Assembly: GCF_036053395.1 (NCBI RefSeq)
Contig: NZ_CP107942.1
Span: 710,501-774,500, forward strand
DNA from: Actinoplanes sp. NBC_00393
GTDB taxonomy: Bacteria > Actinomycetota > Actinomycetes > Mycobacteriales > Micromonosporaceae
Length of the DNA: 64,000 nucleotides
Direction of reading: 5' to 3'
Shown: piece after piece, positions 29,517-38,907 of the stretch
Layout: each line of letters starts with the position of its first letter
Position numbering within the stretch: the stretch's first letter is position 1
Notes under the pieces: generated by a model
Database searches by the model: none
Seen by the model: only the letters and a program-made list of their open reading frames with translations
Told to the model about the DNA's origin: nothing
Position numbers and translations under genes: made by a program

Positions 29517-30998
29517 ATGGCTACTTTCAGTGGGCGCTGGTACGCGCTCGGAGCGCTCTCCCTCTGCACACTCGCCATCGGTCTGGACAGCACGGTGCTC
29601 AGCGTCGCGCTGCCCACCCTGGCCCGGGACCTGGAGGCGTCCACCGGCGACCTCCAGTGGTTCACCAACTCGTACCTGCTGGTGCTGGCCGCCGGACTGC
29701 TGCCGGCCGGCATGCTCGGCGACCGGTACGGCCGGAAGAAGTTCCTGCTCGGCGCGCTCGTGCTGTTCGGGGCTGCCTCCCTCGCCTGTGCGTATGCGGA
29801 GACGGCCGGACAGCTGACCGCCGCCCGGGCCGTCCTCGGTCTCGGCTCGGCGGTGATCATGGCGTTGATGGGCGCCGTCCTGACCGTTCTGTTCGACGAG
29901 CGGGAGCGGCCGCGTGCGCTGTCGATCTGGGTGACGGCGAACGCGTTGGGCGTACCGCTCGGGCCGCTGCTCGGTGGCTGGCTGCTGGACCACTTCCACT
30001 GGGGTGCGGTCTTCCTCATCAACCTGCCGCTCGTGGTCCTCGGCCTGATCGCCGTCGCCGTCCTGCTGCCCGAGTCGTACGGCGACCGGCGCCGCCGCTT
30101 CGACCTGCTCGGCGTCGTGCTGTCGGCGACCGGGCTGGTCGCGCTCACGTACGGGATCATCGAAGCCGGCGAACGTGGCTGGACCGACCCGCGCGCCCTG
30201 CTCACCGTCGCCCTCGGCGTGCTCGCGCTCGGCGCGCTGATCCTCTGGCAGCGGCGTGCCGCCGCGCCGCTGATCGACCTCGAGCTGTTCCGGAACCGGG
30301 CGTTCACCGGCGGGACCCTCTTCGCCACGATCGCCGGTTTCGCGTTCTTCGGCCTGCTCTTCGCGTTGCCGCTGCTCTTCCAGGCGGTCGGCGGCGCGGA
30401 CGCCCTCGGCACCGGGCTGCGCCTGCTCCCGGTGATCGGCGGCCTGCTGGCCGGGGCGCGCGTCGCCGGCCGGCTCACCGCCCGGTTCGGCGCCCGCCCG
30501 GTCATCGCGACCGGCTTGGCCGTGATGGCCGCCGCGCTCTTCGCCGGCGCGGCCACCGACGCCGGCACCGGGTACGGCTACGTCGCGGCCTGGATCGCCG
30601 TCGCCGGAGTGGGCCTCGGCTTCACCATGCCTCCGTCGATGAACGCGGCGCTCGGCGCGCTCACCCCGGAACGCAGCGGCGTCGGCTCCGGCCTGATCCA
30701 GGCGTTACGGCAGGTCGGCAGCGCGATCGGGGTGGCCGTGCTGGGCACCGCGCTGAACTCGGCGTACCGCGGCGCGTTGCCCGCCTCGGCGCCGGACGCG
30801 GTCCGGGAAAGCGTCGCGGCCGCACCGCAGTTCGGTGATCCGGCGCTGCTCGACGCGGCCCGCGACGCGTTCGCGCACGGCATGAGCGTCTCGTTGCTGG
30901 CGGCCGGCGCGGTGGCGGCGGTCGGGGCGATGCTCGCGCTGGTGGTGCTGCCGCGCTCCCGGCATGACGCGCCTGTGCTGGCAGAATCGGGGGTATGA
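29517..30998 (+). CDS. MFS drug-efflux transporter, DHA2 (14-TMS) type
   Basis: 493 residues with about 14 hydrophobic segments. The DHA2 motif at helix 1 (LDSTVLSVALPTLARDLEAS) and motif A between helices 2 and 3 (GDRYGRKKFLLG) are present, plus motif C (GVPLGPLLGGWL). It should export drugs or other amphiphiles by proton antiport. It is followed with a 4-bp overlap by a TetR regulator, so the pair is a self-regulated efflux operon. The upstream sequence 29479-29500 has three TTGC direct repeats that may be part of an operator. No good ribosome site precedes the ATG, so leaderless translation is possible. Confidence 0.93.
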   Translation: MATFSGRWYALGALSLCTLAIGLDSTVLSVALPTLARDLEASTGDLQWFTNSYLLVLAAGLLPAGMLGDRYGRKKFLLGALVLFGAASLACAYAETAGQLTAARAVLGLGSAVIMALMGAVLTVLFDERERPRALSIWVTANALGVPLGPLLGGWLLDHFHWGAVFLINLPLVVLGLIAVAVLLPESYGDRRRRFDLLGVVLSATGLVALTYGIIEAGERGWTDPRALLTVALGVLALGALILWQRRAAAPLIDLELFRNRAFTGGTLFATIAGFAFFGLLFALPLLFQAVGGADALGTGLRLLPVIGGLLAGARVAGRLTARFGARPVIATGLAVMAAALFAGAATDAGTGYGYVAAWIAVAGVGLGFTMPPSMNAALGALTPERSGVGSGLIQALRQVGSAIGVAVLGTALNSAYRGALPASAPDAVRESVAAAPQFGDPALLDAARDAFAHGMSVSLLAAGAVAAVGAMLALVVLPRSRHDAPVLAESGV

Positions 30999-31594
30999 CA
31001 GCGCCCCCGACCAGCCTCCGCGAGCGCAAGAAGGCGAAGACCCGCGCCGCGATCCGCGAGCACGCGATGCGGATGTTCGAGGAGCAGGGGTACGCGCAGA
31101 CCACCGTGGACCAGATCGCCGAAGCGGCCGAGGTCTCCCCGAGCACCTTCTTCCGCTATTTCCCGACCAAAGAGGATGTCGTCCTGGTGGATGACGTCGA
31201 CGCCGTCCTGATCGAGGGCATCCGCGCCCAGCCCGCCGAGGTGCCGCCGGTCGAAGCGATCCTGCGCGCGATGCGTGCCGTCTTCGCCGACATGAGCCCG
31301 GAGACCTGGGAGTTCGAACGGCGGCGGCAGCGGCTGGTGCTGGGCGTGCCCGAGTTGCGCGCCCGGATGCTGCAGCAGATGACCGATGCCATCGACCTGG
31401 TCGCCGGCGTGATCGCGGAGCGGGCCGGCCTGCCCGCCGACAACTTCTCGGCCCGGGTGACCGCGGGGGCCGCGGTCGGTGCGATGCTCTCGGTCCTGCC
31501 CTCCGGCGGCCAGGTGGACGGCGTCACACCGGCCGATTACCAGCGGCTGGAGACGGCGCTGACCCTGCTGCAGAACGGCCTTCCGCTGAGCTGA
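30995..31594 (+). CDS. TetR-family regulator of the upstream MFS pump
   Basis: 199 residues. The N-terminal helix-turn-helix is typical (MFEEQGYAQTTVDQIAEAAE, then VSPSTFFRYFPTKEDVV); the C-terminal ligand domain is family-diverse and matches the actinobacterial 'acyl-CoA-like TetR' shape. Its start overlaps the MFS stop (ATGA), so it is co-translated with its likely target. The last 71 bases overlap the convergent TetR gene. Confidence 0.92.
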   Translation: MTAPPTSLRERKKAKTRAAIREHAMRMFEEQGYAQTTVDQIAEAAEVSPSTFFRYFPTKEDVVLVDDVDAVLIEGIRAQPAEVPPVEAILRAMRAVFADMSPETWEFERRRQRLVLGVPELRARMLQQMTDAIDLVAGVIAERAGLPADNFSARVTAGAAVGAMLSVLPSGGQVDGVTPADYQRLETALTLLQNGLPLS

Positions 31595-32228
31595 CGCCGT
31601 CCGCTCGCGCCGGCCCCCGTCCATCTCGGTGGGTCAGTGCATCGCGCGCGGCGGCCAGGATGCGGTCGGAGAGGTCGGTGCCGGCGGTCGCCCGCGACAG
31701 CAGGAGCGCACCGACCATGGTGCTGACGGCGGCAAGGTCCGCTTCGCCACCTGCGGCCAAGCGGCGGGCGAAACCCTCAACCCCTGCCGCGTACGCTCGG
31801 CGCGTCTCCTCGCCGCCGGCCGCGCGCGCGATGTCCCCGCCGAAACCGGCCGATGGGCATCCGGTGCCAGGACGGTCGCGGTGGGCAGCGGAGAGGTACG
31901 CATCCAGAAACGCCTCCGGGCCGCCCGCCTCCGGGCCGCCCGCCCTCTGGTCATCGGCTTCCCCGGCGCCGGGTTGCCGGCCGCTCGGGCCGGAGCCGGG
32001 GCTGTCGAGAGCTGCGGCCTGTTCCGCGAAGGCCTGCGTGACTGCCTCGGCGACCAGAGCGTCCTTCGACGCGAAGTGCTTGTAGAAACCGCCATGGGTG
32101 AGGCCCGCCTCGGCCATCACGTCGGCGACGCTGACCCCGGCCACGCCGCGCTCGCGGAAGAGGCGGGCCGCCGTGGTGACGATGCGCGAGCGGTTCTGTG
32201 CGGCCTGCGCCTGCGATACCCGTCCCAT
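31524..32228 (-). CDS. TetR-family repressor of the divergent SDR gene
   Basis: 234 residues. The N-terminal DNA-binding domain is clear (LFRERGVAGVSVADVMAEAG, then LTHGGFYKHFASKDALV). A Gly/Pro/Ala-rich insertion of about 30 residues follows the first ligand-domain helix, and the last about 35 residues are low-complexity and lie over the end of the neighbouring gene, so the tail may be a recent extension. It reads divergently from the SDR gene with two inverted repeats between them, the usual TetR-target arrangement. Confidence 0.9.
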   Translation of the reverse strand: MGRVSQAQAAQNRSRIVTTAARLFRERGVAGVSVADVMAEAGLTHGGFYKHFASKDALVAEAVTQAFAEQAAALDSPGSGPSGRQPGAGEADDQRAGGPEAGGPEAFLDAYLSAAHRDRPGTGCPSAGFGGDIARAAGGEETRRAYAAGVEGFARRLAAGGEADLAAVSTMVGALLLSRATAGTDLSDRILAAARDALTHRDGRGPARADGVSSAEGRSAAGSAPSPAAGNRPV

Positions 32229-32238
32229 GGCCGCAACT

Positions 32239-32260
32239 ATAGATGAGGTGTGTCATCTAT
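32239..32260. promoter_or_regulatory. Probable TetR operator 1
   Basis: A perfect 8-bp inverted repeat, atagatga-6 nt-tcatctat, lies in the 72-bp gap between the divergent TetR (starts 32228) and SDR (starts 32301) genes. Confidence 0.75.
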
Positions 32261-32273
32261 TACCTGGCGCTCG

Positions 32274-32295
32274 TTAGATGATGCTCGTAATCTAA
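32274..32295. promoter_or_regulatory. Probable TetR operator 2
   Basis: ttagat (32274-32279) and atctaa (32290-32295) form a 6-bp inverted repeat with a 10-nt centre. It shares the TAGAT core with operator 1 and ends six bases before the SDR start. Confidence 0.65.
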
Positions 32296-32300
32296 GCCGC

Positions 32301-32984
32301 ATGGAACTCACCAACGCCATCGCCGTCGTCACCGGAGCCAACCGCGGGTTCGGTCGTCACCTCGCTGCCCAACTGCTCGAACGCGGCGCCAAGGTCTACG
32401 CCGCCGCCCGTGATCCGCGCAGCGTCGACCTGCCCGGCGCGATCCCGTTGCGGCTCGATGTGACCGATCCCGCCTCGATCGCGGAGGCCGCCCGGATCGC
32501 CGCCGACGCCACCCTGCTGATCAACAACGCCGGGATCGCCGCCGGGCAGTCGCTGCTCGACGGCGACCTCGACGGCATCCGGCAGGACATGGAGGTCAAC
32601 TACTTCGGCACGCTGACCGTGACCCGGGCGTTCGCGCCGGTGATCGCCGGCAACGGCGGGGGAGCGGTGCTCAATGTGCTGTCCGTGCTGTCCTGGCTGC
32701 ACCCGGCCGCAGCCGGGTCCTACTCGGCGGCGAAGGCGGCGGCCTGGGCGCTGACCAACGCGAGCCGGGAACTCCTCGCGCCGAGCGGCATCACGGTCAC
32801 CGGGCTGCACGTCGCCTACATGGACACCGACATGGCCGCGAACGTCCCGGCCGACCGGAAGACCGATCCGGCGGTGGTGGCCAAGCTGACCCTGGACGCG
32901 GTGGCCCGGGGCGACGCCGAGGTGCTCGGCGACGAGGTGACCCGCGGGGTGAAGGCGGGGCTCTCCGGCCCGGCGGCCGCCTGA
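32301..32984 (+). CDS. Short-chain dehydrogenase/reductase
   Basis: 227 residues. Classical SDR: NAD(P)-binding TGANRGFGRHLA at the N-terminus, NNAGIA, catalytic Ser in VLSVLSWLHPAA and YSAAK with the catalytic Tyr and Lys. The substrate is unknown. Divergent from a TetR repressor with two operator-like repeats, so it is probably induced by a ligand of that regulator. The start ATG at 32301 has no strong ribosome site. Confidence 0.92.
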   Translation: MELTNAIAVVTGANRGFGRHLAAQLLERGAKVYAAARDPRSVDLPGAIPLRLDVTDPASIAEAARIAADATLLINNAGIAAGQSLLDGDLDGIRQDMEVNYFGTLTVTRAFAPVIAGNGGGAVLNVLSVLSWLHPAAAGSYSAAKAAAWALTNASRELLAPSGITVTGLHVAYMDTDMAANVPADRKTDPAVVAKLTLDAVARGDAEVLGDEVTRGVKAGLSGPAAA

Positions 32985-33015
32985 CCAGCACCACCGCACG
33001 GACGGCGCGGCCGGC

Positions 33016-33076
33016 GAAAGCGGGGCCGGGTGAAAGCGGTCCGGGTGAAAGCGGGCCGGGTGAGAGCGGGCCGGGC
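33016..33076. repeat. About 15-bp tandem repeats
   Basis: Four imperfect units of the type gaaagcgggccgggt begin at 33016, 33032, 33047 and 33062, in the 203-bp gap between the SDR and hydrolase genes. Confidence 0.8.
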
Positions 33077-33187
33077 GGGACCGGGGATGACGGCGGTTGC
33101 ATCGGCGGGATTGAATGAACCCGGACGGTCGCCGGTGACCCGGCCGGCGGCACGCCACGACCTGTCGCCGACTCACGAGGTTCGCCC

Positions 33188-34747
33188 ATGAGACGCAAAG
33201 TCGTACCGCTGCTCGCGCTTCTCCTCCTCGCCCCGGCCGCGCCGGCCGCCGCGCAGACCGGAGCCCCGGCCGCCGCCCGAACCGGAGCCCCGGCGAAGGC
33301 GCCGGCCGGAAGCATCGCCTGGGGTCCGTGCGATCCCGCCGAGGAGGCCCCCGCGCGGGTGCTCTGCGGCACGCTCGACGTACCGATCGACTGGTCCAAG
33401 CCGCGCGGGCCGAAGCTGACCCTCGCCCTGGCCAAGCTGCCCGCCGCCGACCCGGCGCAGCGCATCGGCTCGCTGCTGATCAACCCGGGTGGCCCGGGCG
33501 GTTCCGGGGTGGGCTTCGCCTTCGCCGCCGGGGAGGCGTTCTCCCCGGCGATCGTCAACCGGTTCGACATCATCGGCTTCGATCCGCGCGGCCAGGCCCG
33601 CAGCCAGGCCATCCTCTGTGACAGCGACGACCTCGCCGCCCAATCAGAGGTCGCCTTCCCGGACAGCGCCGCCGAGTATGCGCAGCTGCGCGCCGCCAAC
33701 CGCGAGCTCTTCGCCGGCTGCGCGGAGCTGTCCGGCCCGCTGTTCAAGTTCGTGGACACCGCCAGCGTGGCCCGGGACATGGACGCGATCCGGGCCGGCC
33801 TCGGCGAGTCGAAGATCAGCTACTACGGCGTCTCGTACGGGACGATGATCGGCCAGCAGTACGCCGAGCTGTTCCCGACGCGGGTCCGGGCCATGGCGCT
33901 GGACTCGAACATGGACCACTCGCAGAACATCCCGGACTACCAGAAGTACGAGACCCTCGCGATGGAGGGCTCGTTCGTCGAGTTCGCGAAGTGGTGCGAG
34001 CGGACCGAGGCCTGCGTGCTCAACGACGAGAACGTCCTGGCCTACTTCGACGAGCTGTACGCGCAGGCCGAAGCCGGTGACCTGGTCTTCGAGGGTGAGC
34101 CGGTGGCACCGGAGACGCTGATCTCGGCGGTCTTCGGCTACCTCTACGACCCGATCAGCTGGTTCGAGCTGGCCACCCTGCTCGCCGCCCTCGGTGGGGA
34201 CGCCACGGACGGGCGCCTGGGCCGCGGCGAGCCGGTGGTCAACGGGTACCTGCCGGTGATGTGTTCGGACTTCCGGTTCGACGTCGGCTCGTACCGGAAC
34301 CTCGCCGCCCTGGAGCGGGCGCAGAACCGGCTCGCCCCGCACACCAAGCTCAGCCCGATCGCCTGGACCGATCTGACCAGCTGCCAGAACTGGCCGTACC
34401 GGGTGAGCAACCCGCCGCACCGGCTGCGCGCGTCCAGCAAGCTGCCGCCGATCCTGCTCGCCAACAGCCGGTGGGACGTCGCCACGCCGTACGAGTGGGG
34501 CCGCAGCCTGGCCCGGCAGCTACCGAGCTCGACGTTCCTGACCTATGACGGCGTCGGCCACGGCACGTACTGGCTCAGCCCGTGCGCGCAGGCGGCGATC
34601 GACACGTACCTGGTGGAACGGCGTACCCCGGCGAAGGGCACGCACTGCCCGGCGGTCTTCCCGACCACGCCGCCGCAGGCCGCCACGCTCAGCAGCACGG
34701 GCCTGGTGAACCCGCTACCGCAGCTGGTGGGCACGAACGCACGGTGA
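33188..34747 (+). CDS. Secreted alpha/beta hydrolase, tripeptidyl aminopeptidase type
   Basis: 519 residues. An N-terminal Sec signal (MRRKVVPLLALLLLAPAAPA, Ala-x-Ala site) precedes an Ala-rich linker and an alpha/beta-hydrolase of the Streptomyces tripeptidyl-aminopeptidase/SlpD type. The oxyanion segment is LLINPGGPGGSG, the nucleophile is Ser216 in GVSYGT, and the acid and base are Asp430 (RWDVATP) and His458 (GVGHGTY). The C-terminal TAP-like domain is present. It probably trims peptides outside the cell. Monocistronic; the GntP remnant follows. Confidence 0.93.
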   Translation: MRRKVVPLLALLLLAPAAPAAAQTGAPAAARTGAPAKAPAGSIAWGPCDPAEEAPARVLCGTLDVPIDWSKPRGPKLTLALAKLPAADPAQRIGSLLINPGGPGGSGVGFAFAAGEAFSPAIVNRFDIIGFDPRGQARSQAILCDSDDLAAQSEVAFPDSAAEYAQLRAANRELFAGCAELSGPLFKFVDTASVARDMDAIRAGLGESKISYYGVSYGTMIGQQYAELFPTRVRAMALDSNMDHSQNIPDYQKYETLAMEGSFVEFAKWCERTEACVLNDENVLAYFDELYAQAEAGDLVFEGEPVAPETLISAVFGYLYDPISWFELATLLAALGGDATDGRLGRGEPVVNGYLPVMCSDFRFDVGSYRNLAALERAQNRLAPHTKLSPIAWTDLTSCQNWPYRVSNPPHRLRASSKLPPILLANSRWDVATPYEWGRSLARQLPSSTFLTYDGVGHGTYWLSPCAQAAIDTYLVERRTPAKGTHCPAVFPTTPPQAATLSSTGLVNPLPQLVGTNAR

Positions 34748-34789
34748 CGAAGACGTCCTCGGCGGATTGAGAAGTGTCACGATGGGGTA

Positions 34790-35300
34790 ACGCGGCCCCA
34801 GCCTGCTGATCGCGCTCGGTTCGATGATCGGCGCGCTGCTCGCCGAGTCGGGCGGCGCCGGCAGCGTGGTGACCCGGGTCGTCAACGGCGTGTCCGGGGC
34901 CGCGCTGCCGTGGGCCATGGCCGGGGTGGCCGCCCTGGTCGGACTGCCACTGTTCTCCGAGGTCGGCGTCGTGTTGCTGGTGCCGATCGTGTTGCTGGTC
35001 GCACGGCGTACCGATGTGGGGTTGCTCCGTCTCGGCATCCCGGCGCTGGCAGGGCTCTCGGTCCTGCACGGCCTGGTGCCGCCGCACCCCGGTCCGCTGG
35101 TGGCGATCTCCAGCCTCAACGCCGACCTCGGACTCACCCTGCTGCTCGGCCTGATCTGCGCCATCCCGACGGTGATCATCGCCGGCCAGGAATACTTCGG
35201 AATGACGGTCGGCCAGACCATCAAGACCTGGTCCGTGATGGAGACGATCATCTCGGTGGTCGGCTTCGCCTGCGTCATGCTGCTGGACCTGATCATTTAA
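34790..35300 (+). pseudogene. Gluconate permease (GntP family) remnant
   Basis: Two separated parts of a GntP-type permease are fused. Positions from about 34800 resemble a middle segment (LLIALGSMIGALLAESGGAG, then LVPPHPGPLVAI and the CAIPTVIIAG loop). This runs straight into the C-terminal end (EYFGMTVGQTIKTWSVMETI). Roughly the first hundred-plus residues are missing: an in-frame TAA sits at 34787-34789 and no start codon precedes the homology. A large middle block between IIAG and QEYF has also been deleted. An internal ATG at 34824 could yield 158 residues but would lack most helices, so it is unlikely to work. Confidence 0.8.
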
Positions 35301-35399
35301 AACACATTCATCGGTACGCGTGACGAAAAGTCCCCGCTTGCTCCACGCGACCACCTGCCACTCCATGCCGATCCGTCCCCGCCGGGCTGATGCGGTGGT

Positions 35400-35518
35400 C
35401 CAGCTGACACCCAGCGCTGCTTCGCGTGCCGCGAAGCGACGCTGAGCGTCAGCTGGTCGGCCGGGCTGACCGTGATGGCTGCTTCGCAGCCTGCGAAGCA
35501 GCCGTGGGTGTCAGCTGG
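35400..35518. repeat. Nested hairpin block
   Basis: Outer 14-bp perfect arms (ccagctgacaccca 35400-35413, tgggtgtcagctgg 35505-35518) enclose two hairpins. The first, 35400-35456, is a long imperfect stem around gcttcgcg-tgc-cgcgaagc (35419-35437) that also ends in gtcagctgg. The second is a perfect 11-bp stem, gctgcttcgca-gcc-tgcgaagcagc (35478-35502). It lies between the GntP remnant and the convergent LLM gene. Confidence 0.9.
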
Positions 35519-35524
35519 CGCGTG

Positions 35525-36295
35525 CTACGCGTTGAGCTTGTCGCGCCAGGCGAGGAACTCCCGGAGTTCGGTGAGATCCGGGTCGGGGCCACCGGTGTCG
35601 ATCGTGAAGAGGCGGGCGCCCAGCTCGTACATCTGGTCGCGGTTCTCGGTGTGGCCCATCACGGAGACCTCGATCTCGGCGGGGTCGCGGCCGATGTCGG
35701 CGCAGTGCGAACCCAGGATGCCGAGTTTGCGTTCGAGGGTCTCGGGGTCGGAGAAGCTGTGCCAGATGTCGGCGTGCTTCGCCGTCAGGCGCAGCGTCTT
35801 CTTCTCGCCGCCGCCGCCGATCAGGACGGGGATGTCGCGGGTGGGCGGCGGATTCAAACGACCCCAGCGGGATTCGATGCGTGGCAGCGCGGTGGCGAGG
35901 TCGTCGAGGCGGCTGCCGGCGGTGCCGAACTCGTAGCCGTACTCGGTGTAGTCGCGCTCGAACCAGCCCGAGCCGATGCCGAGGATCAGGCGGCCTTCGC
36001 TGATGTGGTCGACAGTGCGGGCCATGTCGGCGAGCAGTTCAGGGTTGCGGTAGCTGTTGCAGGAGACCAGGGCGCCGATCTCGACCCGGCTGGTTGACTC
36101 GGCCCACGCTGCGAGCATGGTCCAGCACTCGAAGTGCAGCCCGTCCGGTTCGCCGGAGAGCGGGTAGAAGTGGTCCCAGTTGAAGAGCACGTCCACGCCG
36201 AGGTCCTCGGCCTCGGCGGCGGTGCGGCGGATGGTGGCGTAGTCCATGTGCTGCGGCTGCAACTGCAGCCCGATCCGAACCGGCCTATCGATCAT
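35525..36295 (-). CDS. LLM-class F420-dependent oxidoreductase
   Basis: 256 residues with the luciferase-like TIM-barrel signature: RIGLQLQPQHMDYATIRR at the N-terminus, FNWDHFYPL, SNSYRNPELLADMARTVDH-type segment (here read as SCNSYRNPELL) and GRLILGIGSGWFERDYTEYG. Such enzymes use coenzyme F420, which actinomycetes make. The reaction is not known; it is the short form of the family, so possibly a reductase of small molecules. Transcribed alone; the lipoprotein gene upstream on the same strand is 10 bp away and may be co-transcribed. Confidence 0.92.
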   Translation of the reverse strand: MIDRPVRIGLQLQPQHMDYATIRRTAAEAEDLGVDVLFNWDHFYPLSGEPDGLHFECWTMLAAWAESTSRVEIGALVSCNSYRNPELLADMARTVDHISEGRLILGIGSGWFERDYTEYGYEFGTAGSRLDDLATALPRIESRWGRLNPPPTRDIPVLIGGGGEKKTLRLTAKHADIWHSFSDPETLERKLGILGSHCADIGRDPAEIEVSVMGHTENRDQMYELGARLFTIDTGGPDPDLTELREFLAWRDKLNA

Positions 36296-36305
36296 GCATT
36301 CGAGC

Positions 36306-36776
36306 CTAGTTGGCGGAGCTGCTCGGTGCCGGAGGCTGGTCGCACGTGCCGTCGAGCTGCTGGCCGATCGTGCCGAACTCGCCGTCGAGGTAGGCCCGCG
36401 GGTCGCCGGCCTGCGACGCCCTGGTCAGATCGGCCGCGATCGCGTCGACCGCCGCCCGCTGGGCCGGGTCGGTGCTCTGCTCGCCGGCCGCGGTGACCTG
36501 GCCGGCCATGTCGGCGAAGGTCTTCTGCATGCCCTCGCGGGCCTCGGCGCCGTCGGCGGTCGCGTACTCCGCGAGGCGGACCCCGCCCGAGGTGATGATC
36601 GCGTAGACCGCGGAGCAGACGTACTTCGGCTGGCCGGCCGAGGCGGACGGCACCGGCGCGATGCTGACCGGCACCGGCAGCGAGCCGGGCGCGACCTCGA
36701 TCTCGCAGCCGGCGCTCGCGAGCAGGCCGGCGGCGACGGTGGCGCACATCAGGACGGTGCGGCGGCGCTGCGGCAC
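36306..36776 (-). CDS. Putative lipoprotein
   Basis: 156 residues. The GTG at 36776 (with AAGGGG upstream) gives a classic lipoprotein signal: basic n-region PQRRR, hydrophobic [13 protein letters not shown], and lipobox ASAGC. The mature part is small and Ala-rich with two cysteines ([18 protein letters not shown]) and no known domain. A longer ATG start at 36800 is possible but moves the charged region away from the membrane helix. Function unknown. Confidence 0.8.
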   Translation of the reverse strand: MPQRRRTVLMCATVAAGLLASAGCEIEVAPGSLPVPVSIAPVPSASAGQPKYVCSAVYAIITSGGVRLAEYATADGAEAREGMQKTFADMAGQVTAAGEQSTDPAQRAAVDAIAADLTRASQAGDPRAYLDGEFGTIGQQLDGTCDQPPAPSSSAN

Positions 36777-36877
36777 GACATTCCCCTTCGTCGATCGCAA
36801 GGTACGCCGGGCAGCATAGTCGCTTGCCGGACCGGTGGTCCGACACCTTTCCGGGTATCCGGAAGTTAGCTAGCAAT

Positions 36878-38698
36878 GTGTCCCATAACCCCAAAAACGG
36901 TAAGTCGGTGGTCCGGCGGGCCCTGATCGTCGGGATCGCGACGGTGCTCGTCGCGGCCGGCGGCACGGCGTTCGCCGAGATCGTCTCCTCCGACCCGATG
37001 ACCTCCCCGTCGTTCAACGGATCCGTCTACGCGGTGGCGTACCGCGGCGACACCGTCTACGTCGGGGGCAACTTCACCAGTGCCGTCGCGAACGGGCGCA
37101 GCGTGCCCCGTACCCGGCTCGCCGCGTTCAGCGCCCGCACCGGCGCCCTGCTCGACTGGCAGCCCACGGCCGACGCGAACGTCCGGGCCCTCGCGGTGGA
37201 CGGCGACGTCGTCTACGCGGCCGGCGACTTCGACCGGATCAACGGCGAGACCCGCGACGCCGTCGCCGGCATCGGCGCCACCAGCGGCCTGCTGACCTCC
37301 CTGCGGCACAGCGTGCTCGGCCAGCCCAGCGCGCTCGTCACCGGGCACGGCCGGCTCTACATGGGCGGGCGGATCACCTCGGTGGACGGGGTGCCGCGGT
37401 CCAACCTCGCCGCGTTCACCCTGGCCACCGGGGCGCTGGACGCCTGGGCGCCGACCACCGACGACGCGGTCAACGCGCTCGCCGTCACCGGCGACCGGGT
37501 CTACCTCGGCGGGCGGTTCCACCGGACCAACAACGTCAGCTCGACCCTGCGGCTCAGCGCGGTGGACCCGGCCACCGGGGTGCTCGACCGCACCTTCCTG
37601 CCGAAGCCGGTGTCGCAGGTGTTCGCGCTGGCGGCCCATGACGACGGGGTGTACGCGGCGCTCGGCGGGCTCGGGGGACGGGCGGTGTCGTACACGCGGG
37701 GTGGACAGGCCCGGTGGACGCGGGTCTTCGACGGCGACGCCCAGGCCGTCACGGTCCTCGACGGGACGGTCTATGTGGGTGGGCACTTCGACAAGGCCTG
37801 CACGACGACGAACAACGGCATCCGCGGCGTCTGCACCGACGGGTCGGTGACCCGGGGCAAGCTCGCGGCCGTCGACAGGGAGGGCAACCTGCTCGACTGG
37901 TCACCGCAGGCCAACGGGGTCGCCGGCACCCGGCAGCTCACCGCCAGCGGGGCGCTCGGGGCGATCAGCGCGGTCGGTGACTTCACCATGGTGGGCGGGC
38001 TGAGCCGCAAGCGGTACGTGGCGTTCGGTGGCGCTCCGCCGCGCGAGGAGGCGGTGGCTTCGGATCACGTGGCGGCGTACAACTTCGACACGACGATCGC
38101 GGACGGGACGTTCGACGACGGGTCGGGGCGGGGGCATCTGCTGCGTACCGTCACCCGTAACGGCGGGGCGCCGCAGCTGATCCCGCACGGCACCGGGCAG
38201 GCGCTGCGCTTCCCGGCGAAGTGCGCCGGCGCCGACTGCCCGCGGCTCATCCTGCAGGGCGGCGACACCCCGGCGCTCAACCCCGGCAACAAGCCGATCC
38301 GGTACGGCGCGGGCGTCCTCCTCTCACCCGCGGAGACCGGCCGGGGCGAGAACATCCTGCAGAAGGGATATTCGACCGGGGGCGGGCAGTACAAGCTGCA
38401 GGTCGACGGGCTGTCCGGCAAGCCGAGCTGCGGGATGAGCGACAAGGTGGGCGCGACGGTGCACGTGGCGCGTAGCCGTACGTCGGTGGCGGACGGCAAG
38501 TGGCACTCGCTGGAATGCCGCCGGACCGGGCCGACCCTGGCCATCCTGGTCGACGACCGCCTGGAGTCGAGTGTGCCGGTGCCGGTGGAGCTGGCGGTGG
38601 AGACCACCCAGCCGTTCACCGTGGGCGGCAAGGGCGTGGGCGCGAACAACGACCAGTTCCACGGCACCCTCGACGACATCTGGGTGCACATTGGTTGA
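36878..38698 (+). CDS. Secreted beta-propeller protein with C-terminal LamG domain
   Basis: About 606 residues. A signal-type helix ([19 protein letters not shown]) precedes about seven repeats of the form [50 protein letters not shown], the delta-60/PQQ-like blade pattern of a beta-propeller (about residues 45-405). From about residue 415 a laminin-G/ConA-like domain follows ([24 protein letters not shown] at the end), with two disulfide-type cysteine pairs (CAGADC; CGMSDK with LECRR). Such proteins bind carbohydrate or surface ligands. Start uncertain: GTG at 36878 is chosen; TTG at 36824 is possible. Confidence 0.82.
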   Translation: MSHNPKNGKSVVRRALIVGIATVLVAAGGTAFAEIVSSDPMTSPSFNGSVYAVAYRGDTVYVGGNFTSAVANGRSVPRTRLAAFSARTGALLDWQPTADANVRALAVDGDVVYAAGDFDRINGETRDAVAGIGATSGLLTSLRHSVLGQPSALVTGHGRLYMGGRITSVDGVPRSNLAAFTLATGALDAWAPTTDDAVNALAVTGDRVYLGGRFHRTNNVSSTLRLSAVDPATGVLDRTFLPKPVSQVFALAAHDDGVYAALGGLGGRAVSYTRGGQARWTRVFDGDAQAVTVLDGTVYVGGHFDKACTTTNNGIRGVCTDGSVTRGKLAAVDREGNLLDWSPQANGVAGTRQLTASGALGAISAVGDFTMVGGLSRKRYVAFGGAPPREEAVASDHVAAYNFDTTIADGTFDDGSGRGHLLRTVTRNGGAPQLIPHGTGQALRFPAKCAGADCPRLILQGGDTPALNPGNKPIRYGAGVLLSPAETGRGENILQKGYSTGGGQYKLQVDGLSGKPSCGMSDKVGATVHVARSRTSVADGKWHSLECRRTGPTLAILVDDRLESSVPVPVELAVETTQPFTVGGKGVGANNDQFHGTLDDIWVHIG

Positions 38699-38723
38699 GT
38701 AGCGCGCCGGGGGAGTGAGCACG

Positions 38724-38763
38724 GAGCCGCGTGTGCCGGTCGGAGGTCCGGCACACGCGGCTC
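38724..38763 (+). terminator. Strong terminator after the propeller gene
   Basis: A perfect 16-bp stem (gagccgcgtgtgccgg 38724-38739, ccggcacacgcggctc 38748-38763) with an 8-nt loop lies 25 bases after the stop. The rest of 38699-38907 shows no gene. Confidence 0.85.
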
Positions 38764-38907
38764 TTCGCGGCGCCGGGGAGCGGGCACGACGGGATGAGAT
38801 GGAGCCGGCGAGGACGGTGCCGGCTGCCCCGAGGTTGCCCACGACGGCGCGGAATTGAAGGTCATCGTTGCAGCCATGTTGCGGGAGTGCAACAGGCGAA
38901 ATTCCTA

